From positions 62,001 through 126,000 of the forward strand of contig JNEN01001265.1 in assembly GCA_000697355.1 (NCBI GenBank): a DNA stretch of 64,000 bases, given 5' to 3'. The position numbers and the translations under genes are program-made. The notes beneath the pieces were generated by a model. That model made no database searches. It was given only the letters and a program-made list of their open reading frames with translations, and had not been told where the DNA came from. Position 1 is the stretch's first letter; each line of letters starts with the position of its first letter. This stretch comes from Syncephalastrum monosporum B8922 (taxonomy: Eukaryota; Mucoromycota; Mucoromycetes; Mucorales; Syncephalastraceae). Of the stretch, positions 1 to 11,928 are shown piece after piece.

Positions 1-273
1 CCTGTGCTTTGAATGGGAGCTGGTCCGCACCGTTGGTTCAATGCAAAAATAAAAAAAATGTTTGCATCCATCCGTCGTCGCATGGTAACTTAAAAAAGGC
101 CCCTTATCCGCACTTCATTTGGATCTTGCTTCCGAAAATAAGAAATCAAGGAGTGTATGCACCGTAAATGAACGCTGACTCTTATTTTCTGCGCTTCTCA
201 TACCTACTTCAGTCCCGTCAACAAATACCCTCGCTCGTGTGGTTTTGAGGCATTGTAAAATAAGGAGAGTAGA
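1..273. other. 3' flank of the GRAM gene, no gene seen
   Basis: AT-rich stretch without a convincing reading frame. It probably holds the 3' untranslated region and polyadenylation site of the minus-strand GRAM gene and whatever flanks it outside the window. Confidence 0.4.
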
Positions 274-2423
274 CTAAATCTGGCGCCATTGGTCGCCCGC
301 TGCGGCCACGAGCTTGTTGAAGCAGTCGTCGCGTTTAATCACATTATCGAAATGGAGCTCGTCGCCATCGGCGGTCGTCACATCTAACCCGTTCGTGTGC
401 CAGACGAGGACGTCGATGCTCTTGGTCTTTTTTACGCCCACGATGTCTTGCCATAAATAGTACACCAGGACACGCCCACCTGTCACGCGCGACGTACGGA
501 ATTGGAAACCGGTCGAGGTCAAGATGATCCGGCCTGGAATGCTGCCCTTGTAGACACACCCATACACTATAGTGGAGCCTTTAGCTGAGCCCGATAGATC
601 ACCCTTGAGCCTTACTGTCATACACCTCTCCGTCGTTATCATCACGTGCACTTTGTCTCAAGTCGCGGCTAGATTTACGTTCAAACAGGTTGGACGCACT
701 CCCCGCCGCCTCGCGCAGGCTCCTTCGACCTGTTGAAGACGCCGTGCTATTTGTATCCGTATCATCTTTCTGTGTAGTGGCGTGGTTGAACCGTTCGTCC
801 AGAGCCTGCTTGATGCTACCTGCAGCAGCACCCGCCACCATGACGGCCAGCGTCGCGGCGGTGGAAGTCGCTTTCCCACTCTCAGGCTGAAACTCGCTGT
901 TGTTGCTGTGAACACTGCCCGTCGGTGACTTGGGCTCTGGATTCATCTCCGGCATCGACTTGCGGAAGTGGTGGCGGTGGTGGCGCCGTTCTTCGGGTTC
1001 AGCCGTCCCGTCTTGGCGGCGTAGGCGGATGACCTCCATCGCATACTCAGTATCATTAGGTACGCCCCACAGAAGCCAGTCGATCACGTTGAACACGCGG
1101 CGATATCGCGGGTAATGTGAGCGAAGAGCCTGCAGGACAAAGAACTCGAAGCCAATATACAGGAAAACAAGCCTGGTTGTATACCGTAGTGGTAGGAACG
1201 TCGAGAACAACGCTGTCACGCTCAGAACGAGTAATAGCAGGCGGGTCTGTCTTGGCCGTTTCCACGTAACGAGGCTAAACGGATTCTCAGTTAGTGTGTA
1301 TCCATAAAAAGGCATAAGACGGGAACTTACTTTTTGAAACGTTCCAGTCGGTCCACCAGGTCGATCAGCTAAATACAGGCCGTGCGTGTGTTGGCTCCCT
1401 ATCACCCGGTGCCTTTCTCTTTTTCTTTCTGTACATACCATCAGCTGGCCAGTAGGCCCATATCTCGACTTGATGTCCGAGCGCCAGTCGTTCATGGACT
1501 TCTCTTTCAAGACGCTAAAGCCATAGTACGGCTGTTCGATGGCATCGCTTCGCAGCTTCTTCCAGAACTTGAGGTTCTTGCCGCCTTCCTCTGACGTGGC
1601 CGAGAGCGCATCGATCGAGTCATCCGACATGTTGCTCGCCAGGGCCTCGACACCGAACTGGGCAAACAGCTCGAGACGCACCGAGACAATGTAGCCGATG
1701 AAGGCGACCAAGCAAAAGGCAGGTATGAGATCATAGGTCCAAAGGAGCATGTAGGCCTTGAACGAAGAAGAGACTATCAGCACGATGATTTGTTTGTCAC
1801 TCAGACACGTACCAATAGAATAGCGCCTGTCAGCCACCTGTTCTCCCACCGGTAGATGCGTCGTACGCGTAGCGCAGGTTCTTTGAAGGGCAGCACCATC
1901 GTGTACAGGCGATCGACGCCGCTTTTGATGATGTTGAGCGAAAACGGCTCGAGACTGTCATCAATGCGGCTGCTCGCAAAGGAGTTGAGGATATACTGCA
2001 CCCACTGGATAGGTGTTCACGTCAATATCAACTTATCAGATCCACCGCTAGGCCACTTACTGCCTCGATAAAGGCGCGCCATTGCGTCTGCGTTTGCCCG
2101 TCTGCATCGCGCGTTTCGAACGCCTCGATGGTGGGCCTGGCCAGGTCTTTGGGTTTGGTACGCTTCATTTCACGCACGTGTTTGTGCAAATGAGCATAAT
2201 ATTGGGCCATTTCGTCGACTTTTGGGTCGGGCTTATGAGAGCTGGTGGACGCATCGTTGTGATTGTCAACTGAAACGTCAGAGGAGGATCGAGGTCGGTT
2301 TAATTTGGACAGGACCGAAGAAGAGGACGAGGCACTCAGACGGCGTTGGCGAGGTGGTAAAGGAGGGGGTGACAAGGAGTCGGTATTGTTATTGTTATTA
2401 TTAGTGTTGTCGTTACTATCCAT
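274..2423 (-). CDS. GRAMD4-like GRAM-domain membrane protein
   Basis: Spliced gene read on the minus strand with about five introns. The N-terminus is Asn/Ser/Pro-rich and disordered (runs of N, then PPPLPPRQRR). A middle part (KEPALRVRRIYRWENRW, then AYMLLWTYDLIPAFCLVAFIGYIVSV) and a later part (RLLLLVLSVTALFSTFLPL) hold hydrophobic membrane segments. The C-terminal 110 residues form a GRAM domain (VYKGSIPGRIILTSTGFQF ... LWQDIVGVKK). The order coiled/disordered N-terminus, membrane segments, C-terminal GRAM matches the GRAMD4 family, which sits at ER or mitochondrial membranes. The last intron (about 46 nt) joins VYD to MYGCVYKG and is needed to bring the GRAM exon into frame. The start is the first ATG of the N-rich exon. 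Its exact role in fungi is not known to me; lipid or membrane-contact function is inference. Confidence 0.75.
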
Positions 2424-2570
2424 GTAATGTTAAAATGGGAAAAAGGAAGGAACAGAAAGTCTCGTCTTTTTTGGAGGAGCGATTCATGCGCGTCATGTGT
2501 GACCAAATTATGTGTTTGTGGCTGTTCAGTTGCTGAGTGGGGTGGTTGCGTGGGGTTTGACTGATCGTCG

Positions 2571-2912
2571 TCATTTCCAGGCAAGTTGGAGACGTGGCGT
2601 AGTATCTCGGGGCTTTTTAGGCTCTGCTGGGGGGTAATGGTATACCCGTGGTGCTTCCTCTGTGAATCGTACATGCTTCTCGTCGAGGTCGTATTTGGAG
2701 GCTTCTCGCTGCCTCACCAAAATGGATAGAGGAGGATGTGCGTCCACTGATCCCTTTTTGATATGCACGACTGACTCAGGCGTCATTGGACCCTCCTCTT
2801 CCTCTGTGTCACTCAGGTCACGTGGCCAGTGGGCGGGTGCACTGAGAAACCGGGGCGGTCCTGCTTCACTGTCATCGGCGGGGTCTTCTGTTGTGGCTGC
2901 TGCTGCTGGCAT
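2571..2912 (-). CDS. small acidic protein with PP1-docking RVxF motif
   Basis: An uninterrupted 113-residue frame starting MPAAAATTEDP. It is acidic and disordered (DLSDTEEEEGPMTPE), then has a hydrophobic-basic patch PESVVHIKKG, and near the end the run KHVRFTEEAPRVYHYPP. KHVRF fits the protein phosphatase 1 docking consensus [KR]-x-[VI]-x-[FW]. A second protein in this window (22272-23552) carries a very similar KRVRF...YFYPP segment and a PEPIVVIKR patch. I do not recognise the family; a PP1 regulatory role is inference from the motif. An in-frame upstream extension begins only with non-ATG codons, so the ATG at MPAAA was chosen. It lies 147 bp upstream of the GRAM gene and on the same strand. 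Confidence 0.6.
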   Translation of the reverse strand: MPAAAATTEDPADDSEAGPPRFLSAPAHWPRDLSDTEEEEGPMTPESVVHIKKGSVDAHPPLSILVRQREASKYDLDEKHVRFTEEAPRVYHYPPAEPKKPRDTTPRLQLAWK

Positions 2913-3428
2913 AAGTGATGGCTGTAGTAAGGAAATGAGCAAAGCAGAGAATGAAGATAAAGAGTGACAAAGACAGAGACAAAGACAAGAGACAGAGACA
3001 GAGACAGAAACTGAAATCAAAAAGAGGCGGAGAAATGAAGTGGCGGTTCATGATCTTGCATTGGCGTCAAAAGTTGCTATCCCCTGTAAAAGTCAAGACC
3101 GACTATAAAATGGGTCAAAGATGCATGCATGCACAGATATTCATCATGGCCCAAAGCCATCCTTTCTTTCACGTCAGCGACATGCATAATGCACGCACTG
3201 CTTGGCGTGTTTTGACACATGTTATGTCACGATGCAGCCACAACTATCCGTATGAAAATCAACCTGAAGAGTAAAAAGATCAAAGCGATGCATTTTTTGA
3301 TTGGAAAATGGGTGGGTTGTATATATGATGTGTAAATGTGAGTGTGCGTGTGTGTGCGAGTGTAGTAGTAGGGCGGGATGGTAAGCGTGAATGTGTATAT
3401 TGTCTTGTCTTTCGCGGCATTATGCAAT

Positions 3429-4357
3429 TCAACTCTTGATTTTTTCTTGTTCCTGTTCCTCTTCCCATTCATACATGTCCTCCATATCTTCCACGTCTGA
3501 CTCGTCCTCCATGTCCGAAACGAACTCTCTCTCCTGTGGACCGCGTAAGCAACATTGTAACTTTTGGTGACTGGATCTTCCTGTCTTACCTCCTCGTCTT
3601 CCATCTCCTCTTCGTTCTCCTCCTCACTTTCTTCGTCCTGGGCGCCTTCCAGATCCTGATCCAGCACCTTTTGCCAGATATCCTCATCCACGTTGAGCGG
3701 TGCGTCGCCATACGCCTTGTTCTTTAATCGCTCAATCAGCTCCTTCTCAATGGCCTTCTCCATGCGCGCTGCTGCCTCTGCCTTGCGCTCGCGTGCAGCT
3801 TCACGGCGATCGAGCTTCTTGCGAATAGGCACAAGCTGTACTCGCTCCCTACACAAAGCAGTAAATGTTAGTTCGGTGTCTTTCACCAATGGCACACGCA
3901 CGAGTACACTTACTTTTCTTTCAGTTTTAATTTTCGCATACGGATCAGAAGCTGGGTTATCTTTGTCAGGCGCTGCTTGCACTTGTGTTGAAGGAACTTG
4001 GGCCAGTAAATCAATTCTTTATCGATCTGCGCCAAAGCCTGTGCGTAGTTTGTCGAAAGCTTGACCTTCTCCCACATCTTTGCAGGCGAGTGTGCACGTT
4101 CGGGTGTCTTCATGTACAGGTAAATCACACCCTTCTCCTCACGGATCGTCGCATACCGGCTGTTGGCCAGTGGGCACGACTGCCGATTGCACAGACCGGT
4201 GACATTATACGGGTTCCGGCAAAAGTTCTGCTTCGCGGTCCTGTTCAAACTCGATCAGTACCCGGTAGAGTAAAGGTCGGCAGAGTATGGCTTACTTGAC
4301 TTTGTACGAGCAAAACTGCTGGTTGATCACCTGCCAAATAACTTCGTCCGATTGCAT
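3429..4357 (-). CDS. MAK16: MAK16, 60S ribosome biogenesis factor
   Basis: Nucleolar protein needed for maturation of the large ribosomal subunit. The first exon encodes [20 protein letters not shown], the family's hallmark N-terminus, followed by [20 protein letters not shown] (cysteine-rich Ribosomal L28e/Mak16 domain), [19 protein letters not shown] and [12 protein letters not shown] basic region ([20 protein letters not shown]) and a very acidic C-terminal tail ([15 protein letters not shown], then [20 protein letters not shown]) complete the protein, as usual for MAK16. Four exons on the minus strand; the final exon ends KIKS-stop at 3429. The frame starting at 3227 that reads through the last intron is not used. 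Identification rests on near-full-length motif agreement. Confidence 0.93.
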
Positions 4358-4659
4358 TATAAGGGGGATGTGTGGAGCACAAGTGCAGGATACCAGTTAC
4401 TTTTTTTTTCTCTCGGGGATTCAGCAGCCCCAAAATTACTGGTGGAGTGACCGCTTTCCATTAAGACAAGCCACTTCACCCGCGCGTCGCCATGCAACCG
4501 TGGAACACATCGAGTTACACAATAAAATTCAGGGCAAGCACACACATCAAAGAGACTTTACTTTTTCGTCACAGTGAACGCTAATCGTCAAATTAAGCGC
4601 CTTTGTAATTTTACGTATGCTTTGATAGCTGAGGAGAGCGGGTATCTATGGTTTATAAG

Positions 4660-5309
4660 TCAGAGCCATCGCTTTTTCGTAGTAGTGGGGCTTACAAAGA
4701 GCCAAGGGGCGTTGAATGAGACAAAGTACAGCCAAAAATAATACGGGCTCGGATCACAGGAAGGAAATCCGGCAGGCAAATCGAGAGCAAAGTACATGGA
4801 GCAGCTAAACAGATGGCCTAAAGAGGCCAGCAGCTGCCATAGATACTGAGAAGGCGAGCGTCTCCAAATAGCAACGAACGCGCCGATGCAGAGCGGCCCC
4901 CATATCACCTATATTTTATAAAGCTGCACATGAGTTCTGATGCCTTTCATACTGGGCGACGTACTGCAGTAATAAGCTCAAGTGCGTAGAGCACAGGATC
5001 GCTGGACAGATAGCGAGAATCGGCATGTGCATATTCTTTCCAGAGTTCGGCGACCAGATCGGACCGGCCCGCTACTTCAGCGTGGTGACGAAGCCAGTAT
5101 ACCTCAAATCCGCAGTGGGAGAGCGCACAAAGAAGGAACCAGGTCAGACGCAAGGCAGGTCGGTGCGTGTGTCGTGCCACAGTCAAGATGGTCATCATGG
5201 CAAAGCCGCACACTGTTCCCACCACGGCCAGCAGCTGAATGGTGTCGCGGTCATTGGGAACGTAAAGAGGCAATGCCAGCGTGGTCGGATAGTAGGGATG
5301 GGGACGCAT
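4660..5309 (-). CDS. EBP: EBP-type sterol delta8-delta7 isomerase (EXPERA)
   Basis: Emopamil-binding-protein family enzyme that shifts the C8-C9 double bond of the sterol nucleus to C7-C8 in the ER membrane. Two exons (4965-5309 and 4660-4908) joined across a 56-nt intron give 197 residues; the join reads ELITA-VIWGPLCIG, as in animal EBP. Four to five hydrophobic segments are visible. Residues reported to matter in human EBP appear conserved: His and Glu in SHCGFEVYW, Glu and Thr in ALELITA, Asn and Trp in SFNAPWLF. WKEYAHADSRY is also a family signature. Yeasts carry out this step with the unrelated ERG2 protein, so an EBP-type enzyme here is of interest. No ERG2 homologue is visible in the window. 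Confidence 0.88.
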
Positions 5310-5847
5310 TCCTTTCGAACGAGGCTGTACTCGCTATTGGGGATAACTGTGCGGACGTGTGTGCAATAGAAAAAGCTTAATTTTCGTCCCACTGCATCTC
5401 CTCTAAGTTATTGTCGTCTCTTTTGCCACCCAAAATCGTTCCCCAGAAGGTACACACAGTGTCGTTCATCGGTAAGAAACACCTCTGATTTCTCTTGTTT
5501 TTCGACGCACATTAATAAAGACGACGTCAAACTACGGTGTGACATTAATGTCCTTGTCCGTTGCTACCTACTCGAAACAATACGTCTCAGTTTGAAACTG
5601 CTTTGCGCCTCTCTCATACATTATACTTGCATGGAGTCTCTGGCGGCATAACCTGAGGCCACGTAACACTTTGGCTCCAGTCTCTCTCGCTTGTATTATG
5701 CCAGTGTCTCTGTTGTGCACAACTATATTGGTTCACAGATCAAGAAAATTATGGTTTATTGTAAAATATGGATGCACATAGGAAAAGAAGGAAAATGAGG
5801 GTAAAAAATGTGCGCTATCTAGTTTTCAGACAGAAGAAATAACTGGA
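5310..5847. other. intergenic: EBP promoter side and chitin synthase 3' flank
   Basis: About 540 bp with no supported gene. The part next to 5310 should hold the promoter of the minus-strand EBP gene, and the part near 5848 the 3' end region of the chitin synthase gene lies on the other side, at lower coordinates of that transcript. No clear motif stood out. Confidence 0.4.
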
Positions 5848-8800
5848 TTACGGGTCATTGTAACGATGCAAGGGTGAAGTAGGATAGTATTGTTGCGGCG
5901 GGGCAAACGACTGATGGGGGGCGCCAAAGACGGAGGGGGGGTGACCACCCATGTAAGGCCCCGGTGGTATCATCATGGAGTGGTGTGTGCTAGGTGCAAT
6001 AAATGAAGGGGTGCTCGCGTTGTTACCCATCATGAATGACTGATTGCTGGGCGCGGCGTATTGGCCCGGCATGGCCCGATAGCCGCTGCCTTCGTGGCTG
6101 TAATAGCTATTGTAGCTGTATCCCGATCGCGCCGTGCCGCGGGAGCCTTGGGATGCATTGTCATTATCCCAGTCCTCGTTGAGCAGGCCCTCCTCGTACT
6201 GGTCCCAGGTCATGGTCGGTATTGTCCGTGGATCGAACTTGCCTTCGTCGGCATTGACCAACTTTTTGCGCCCCTTTTCGCCCATGACAACACGTGTGTT
6301 GCCCCATGAAAAGTCGTCAAAGTGCCAGTACGAGTAGATCGGGATCAAGAACGAAAATACAGGGATAGCGCAGATCGAGACGATCATCCAGATGATGTGT
6401 TCCCACTTGCGATGGAGAATAAAGACGATGGTCTGTAAGCCATAGACACCTGCGATGGTGATAATCGACATGACCGGGACCGTCGAGGTGGAGGTGGCAA
6501 GCATATAAATTAGATACACGAGATAGCCCACAATGGCAGGTTGCACAAGTGTGCTGACGAGATCAAGCATGACAATGAAGCGCATCGAAAAACAGCAGAA
6601 ACCACAGAGCTGGGGCAGGTACACGAGCTCGCCGAGGTTGTGGATGGTCGAATTAATCCAGCGCCGGCGCTGCGACACCAGGATCTCCCACCGGTCGGGG
6701 GCGTTCGTGTAGCACTTTGCGTCCGGTGTGAACTTGGTCTTGTAGTTTGGAAAGTGCTTGAGAATCAACGTCGTCAGGTAGCGGTCCTCACCGAGAAAGA
6801 GCAAGTTCTTCTTGTGGAGCGTGTCAACCTTGGTGATCTGATAATCCTCAATAACTTGGTTGGAGATCAAGAGCGGATGATTCTTGGACGACGAACGGAT
6901 ACGGTACATGGAGAAACAACCAGGCAAGCAGGTGACAGAACCAAAGAGCGACTCGAATGCCTTGATGAGATAATGCGAGATGAAATACTCGTACACCTGG
7001 ATCATGGTCACCCAGGTGTCCTTTTCGTTGGACAAGAGAGTTTCGCCACACAGGCCGATAATCTTGGCATCATGGACAAAGCAAGACACCATGCGGTTCA
7101 GGCCGTCTGGAGTGACTTCGGTGTCAGCGTCGACCATCAGCACAAACTCGTAGAAGCTTGGGTTGACGCCAATGACGTTCTTAATTTGATGGTACATCTC
7201 GAGCTCCATAGGGGCCATAGGCGAGTTGAAGTGAACCTTGTTGAGGAACCGCATCAAGACCATCTGCGAATCACGCTTGCCGCGGTTGCCTGGCTTCTGG
7301 CGCTCGGATGGGCGGCCGACCTTGACGACGACAATGTAGGGGACGACATGGCCGCGTACCTCGTACAGACCCGAGTAGATCTTGCCCATGTTATGCTGCT
7401 TGTTGCCCTCCCCGATCGAGAAGAACGAGAGCGGTTCGGGGTCGACGTACGGGTCGACGCCCAGAACGTCGAGGACAATGCGTGGCGTCGGCCGGTCGTT
7501 GCCGCCGCCCACAATCATGCCATCGCAAATGAGAAACAGAAGCTTGCGCTTGTCGTCGTAGTTGAGCGTCGCGATCGAGTCGATCGTCTTGCGGAGAGAC
7601 TCCTCGTCCTCGGTGTAGCATGGCACCTGGCAAATGATGAACTTGTCGTGCACCTCGGGCTCGCGGCGCGTGCCAAACTGGAGGGCTGCCAGGAACTTGA
7701 AGACCACAACCAAGCAGAGCAACACGGTGACAATCAGCAAGAGGTATTCAGCAAAGATGCACTTGGCCGAGTTACGCTGGTCGACGGTACCCGCGTAAAA
7801 TAAGTTGCGCAAGCACACCTTTTGTTGGTATTTCACATTGGCATCGAGAGGCAGCGCATTCCAGTACTCGGTAATGTCCTGGCCTGCTTTCTGTCGAAAC
7901 AAGTCCACGATCGAGTTGTCCATAAAATCGGTACTGGTATTCCCCGAGACGTTCTGTCCCTCCGGCGCCTGGATGTGTCGGCCGCCCATGGTATAGAATG
8001 TAAGGTCGTACACTTCATTGTCGAGAATGGCCCAGCGACGGGTGGTTGTGATGCCGTTGATGTTGGTCGGGTTGTTAGCCTGATTGGCCATGTCTTTAGG
8101 CGTAAAACCCATGTTGCCCAGCTTGTAGTTTTTGCGAAGGTACATCATCTTCTCAAAGTACCAATCTGGCCGATAGTCAGTCGTTGAGGCTCGAAAATCG
8201 TGATATCGCGAATTGCTGTCGGTCGAATTGGCGTGGAAGTCTAGGGATATGTAAGGAGACACATTACCGTCCGTGCCTTGGCAGAGGGCCGAGACTTGGA
8301 CAGGAAAGAGATCGGATGCATCCGTGCCAGCATAAGACAAGATGCCGCTCGAGGGAATGACTTCAGTGGCCCAATGGTGCGGGGCAAACTTGGTCAAGTC
8401 AAAGACCTCACCGCGGATAGTGACGTACGCGTTGTCCTTGTCGGCGTGGTTCTGCAGCTCGGATTGTGAGAATACGTCCTGCTTGGGGCAAATAATGTCA
8501 CCAAAGCCAACAAGGAACCAGATGACGAAACCAGACATGAAAAAGATAATGATACAGAGTGCGACTTTTTCGCGCCAGGCCATCTGGATATCCTTGCGCC
8601 GCATGTGGCCACACCACACCAGAAACTTGGTCGGGATCCACCATGTCAAGAACCAGACAAACGCGACCCACCGCTTGCGCCCTGCCGTCGGCTTCTCGTC
8701 CTCCTCGACCGGCTCCGGTTCCTGCGGGAGCATCTTTTTCATTTCCATGTACCCCGAGGCATTGGATGTGAACGCGTCCGAGCCGGCCTGCGACATGGCT

Positions 8801-11454
8801 TCGTTGTAGCGCTCGCGCTCAAAATCGTCTTCGGACACAAAAGACCGATCATCGGCAAGGTGCTCCACGCGGTGCGGCATGGGCAGGCCTGCCGTGGCTG
8901 CGGCATGGGCATGGAGGGTGCGTCGATCCGAGTATTCAGAAGCAGCGCCCGACATGAGGTCGGCTCCGGAACCGTATGAATAACTCGACATGGCGTCGTG
9001 GCTCAGGTCGCGGTGCATGCCCATGGCAGAACCCGCTGCCACGGCCGCCATGTTGTGCTCGACCCGTCGTTCGTCTTTTTGCCGTCGCTGTTCGTCCTTT
9101 TCCATCGCGCGGATCTGGTCTTCCAAGTGGCGCCAGGAGAGTTCGCTTAAGAATATCTATACTGCGACATGAGTGATTGCTTGAAATAAGGGGAAGCATG
9201 GGACTTTACCCGGCTGGTGCCCACCGCTGCTTGGGTGTGCATCCACCCAAAGATAGCGAGCGCGGCCTCACACCGCGCTTGGGGCGTACGTTCAGGCTCA
9301 ATCCCGACAGCGTTCAGGATGCCGTGGTAGCGCTCGCAAAATTCTTCATGGTAGTAGGACATCGTGTAAGCTGTCTGCATGCGTGCTGCGATCTGCGCAA
9401 GGCCGAGCGCACGCACCTGAGCACGCACCCGCTGTGGGTCAAACAGATTGGGCGTAGCTGTGTCACTGGGCCGCAGACAAAAGACGAACCACGGTGAGGT
9501 CTCATCGAGGGTAGCCATCAGGTCGCTCAGCGACGACTGTATCTGGTGGAGTGCCATGGTGCAGGATTTATCCTGAGGCTTCTCTGACGAGCTTGGATTC
9601 GCCTCACTCTCATCTGCATTCGTTGCACGGTTGCGGCGTGTCGATTTTGTGCGTCGCATCGAGGGTGTTCGGCTCGGCTTGTTGACTTGCTGTGCGTTGA
9701 GGATCGCGTCCGACTGTCTGGGATGGGCCTCGGTGTGGACGCTTTTATCGGCAAAGAGGCCGACGACAAATGCGTTGTATGACTCGGGCGTGTCTTCGTT
9801 GCCCCGGAAGAGCGAGACAAAGTCAGGGCTGAGGATATCCTTGTTGCTCTCGAGGAAGCCGCTCGGGTCGTACGTGACCTGGCCGCCGTAATGTTGGATG
9901 GCAAAGTGGCGTGCACCGGTCGTAGCGGTCTTGATAGCAAAGGAGTCGTGTCCGCCATTGTATTTGCAAAAGGTGTCGAGCATATTGGCATCCGTGCCGC
10001 GGCTGGAGGATTTGCTGTAGTGGTTGATAATATCGAAAAGACCGTGTTTGGGTCGTTCTAGGAGCTCGATGCAGGCGGCATTATTAAAATAGGGCACGTC
10101 AGGCACATCGATGCCTTCGAGTCGATAGTCGCTCACGTCTGTCTCAAAGAGCTGGCGCAGCATGTAGTTGTGGATGCGTTCCGAGAAGAAATTAACGCAG
10201 TACTGTTCGAATTGAGCGCGCGCGTAATAGGTGTGCGGGCCAGGCATGTCGAGGATACCAATCACGTTGTGGACTGTGTCGCTGCAGAGCTTGGCGTTAA
10301 TCTGCTCGACGAGCCATGCAAACAAAAGTGAATAGAGGGCCACAACGAGCTCGTCGCGCTGCTGCGCGGCTTGTTCGGCGTTCATGATCAGGGTGGTGAC
10401 GTCTTTTTTGATCATTTGGGTCTTGTAGGTGAGGACATCTTCGAGGGCGCGAGGCTGGACGCCGAGGAAGTCGGCGACGATATCGAGGACATCTCTGTTC
10501 TTTACAAAGGCGGCTTCTTGTACGGTGCTGTCGTCGACAAATTGGAGGTTGCCAAGGTGCAAGAGACAGGCGAGGAGTTGCATGATGCGTGCCTGGTGTC
10601 GCTTGCCGATATTAAGAGACCGAAGCGCTAATTTCAGAGCCTCGTAATTCTCAGCATGGTCGGGGCCAACAATGGCACTGGAGCGTGCGAGATAGGCATA
10701 GTGCGCGGGCTCGGTCAAACGCAGGATTGACTTTTCTTCGGAGCTTGCACCGGCGAGGAGGTAATAAAAGACGTGGAAGTTATCTTCCCCCGCAAGACAG
10801 TGGGCGACCCGCTTCTTCTCGAGCAGGTAATTGAGGGTTTTGACACCTATCATCCGACCACGCTCATTAAACTGGATCTCAATGTACTTGCCAAACCGCG
10901 ATGCGTTGCTGTTGTGGGCGGTGCGCGCATGGCCGAACGCTTCGAGGACGAGCTGGGCGTTGAGGATCTGGTTCTGGAGTTTCGACTCCTTCTTTTGGCT
11001 GCTTAGTGCAATCAGGTGGTGCAGGATAGATTTAGCTGTCTCTGATTTGCCGCTGCCCGTCTCTCCACTAGACAACGGTGCTATCAGTATACAAATACTC
11101 ATATGGTAGCAGGATGGCGAGTTTGATCGGGCTGTACCTGAGAATAAGAGACTGATCTACTGCTGTGCGGCGCATATGGAGGTATGCTTGATTCGTGATC
11201 TGATAAATATGGGGCAGGAGCTGGTCTTGATCCGCTGGGAGGGCCTTGTATTCTGCCACATAGTCCGGTGAGCTATGCGACATGAGCGTGTCTTTGTACG
11301 GGTTCATGGCGACGAGGATGGAGTCGCTGATCCGGGTATAGATGGAGTCATTGTCGAAACGGACCCTGAGGGTCGCCGTGATGGCATCTTCCGTGGCAGG
11401 GCTGAGCAACGTCAGATCGCCTACGTCCTGGGGCTTGTTCTTTGGCTTGGCCAT
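5848..11454 (-). CDS. class V chitin synthase with N-terminal myosin motor
   Basis: Polymerises UDP-GlcNAc into chitin at the plasma membrane; the motor part binds actin for delivery to growth sites. Three exons (11138-11454, 9210-11067, 5848-9156) give 1827 residues with the frame conserved at both joins. Myosin head about residues 1-740: P-loop GETGSGKSE, created exactly at the first exon join, switch I NSNASRFGK, and a diverged switch II LDMPGPH. Then a disordered linker, two membrane segments, a cytochrome b5-like segment (VFDLTKFAPHHW), and the catalytic glycosyltransferase with CDG/DADTE, EDRYLTT and QRRRW. Three to five C-terminal membrane helices follow. The C-terminus is a Gly/Tyr/Pro/His-rich tail (about 140 residues) ending HRYNDP; I see no DEK_C domain, which class V/VII enzymes of ascomycetes usually have. 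Start chosen at MAKPKNKPQD, since the upstream extension has no ATG. Confidence 0.93.
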
Positions 11455-11928
11455 ACTGTCGCTGTCCAACCGAAAGGAAACGTTTCTCCTGGTAGTATAG
11501 TGTTCTACTGTGTGTGTATGGTATATATATGATGATTATTTTTTGGGTGGACTGGCAGAGGGGAGAGAAAGGGGCACACGTTCCCGGGTATTTCCACTTC
11601 TTTCTTTCTGTCTCGCCTGCGCGGGCTTGACACCAACACGAATCTGGCAGGTGCTTTGATTTGGTAATGAATGTGATATTTTTGATCCCTTTTTTTTTTT
11701 TTTTTTTTGTTTGCTATCACTAAAAAAGCAATTAGACCACTTTCTCGGTTCCTGTGTAATGAACGTTGGATGCAAGTGACGTACGTCTGTTTATATATGA
11801 GTATTGGGTTCGGTGTGCGTATGTAGAGTAAAATAAAAGAGAGAGAAATGCAAAATACAACAAGAAGAAAGAAGGAAAAGGGGTTGGTTATAAGGTAATA
11901 TGGGTGGAAGGTTCCGAGTGTCTCTGCT
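11455..11928. other. chitin synthase promoter region and BUD23 3' flank
   Basis: 470 bp without a gene. Contains a long T tract around 11691-11708 and short tandem TATA/TGTG-like stretches near 11510-11530. It should contain the chitin synthase promoter and 5' leader (minus strand), while the BUD23 3' untranslated region lies toward 11900. Confidence 0.4.

Noticed and set aside
3227..3982. Long MAK16 frame reading through to 3227
   Set aside because: It reads through the last intron; the spliced form with the acidic FVSDMEDES end is the family's C-terminus.
6541..7803. Open plus-strand frame of 420 codons
   Set aside because: Lies antisense to the catalytic part of the chitin synthase; its composition (His/Val/Asp/Leu repeats from complementary codons) is what a shadow frame gives.
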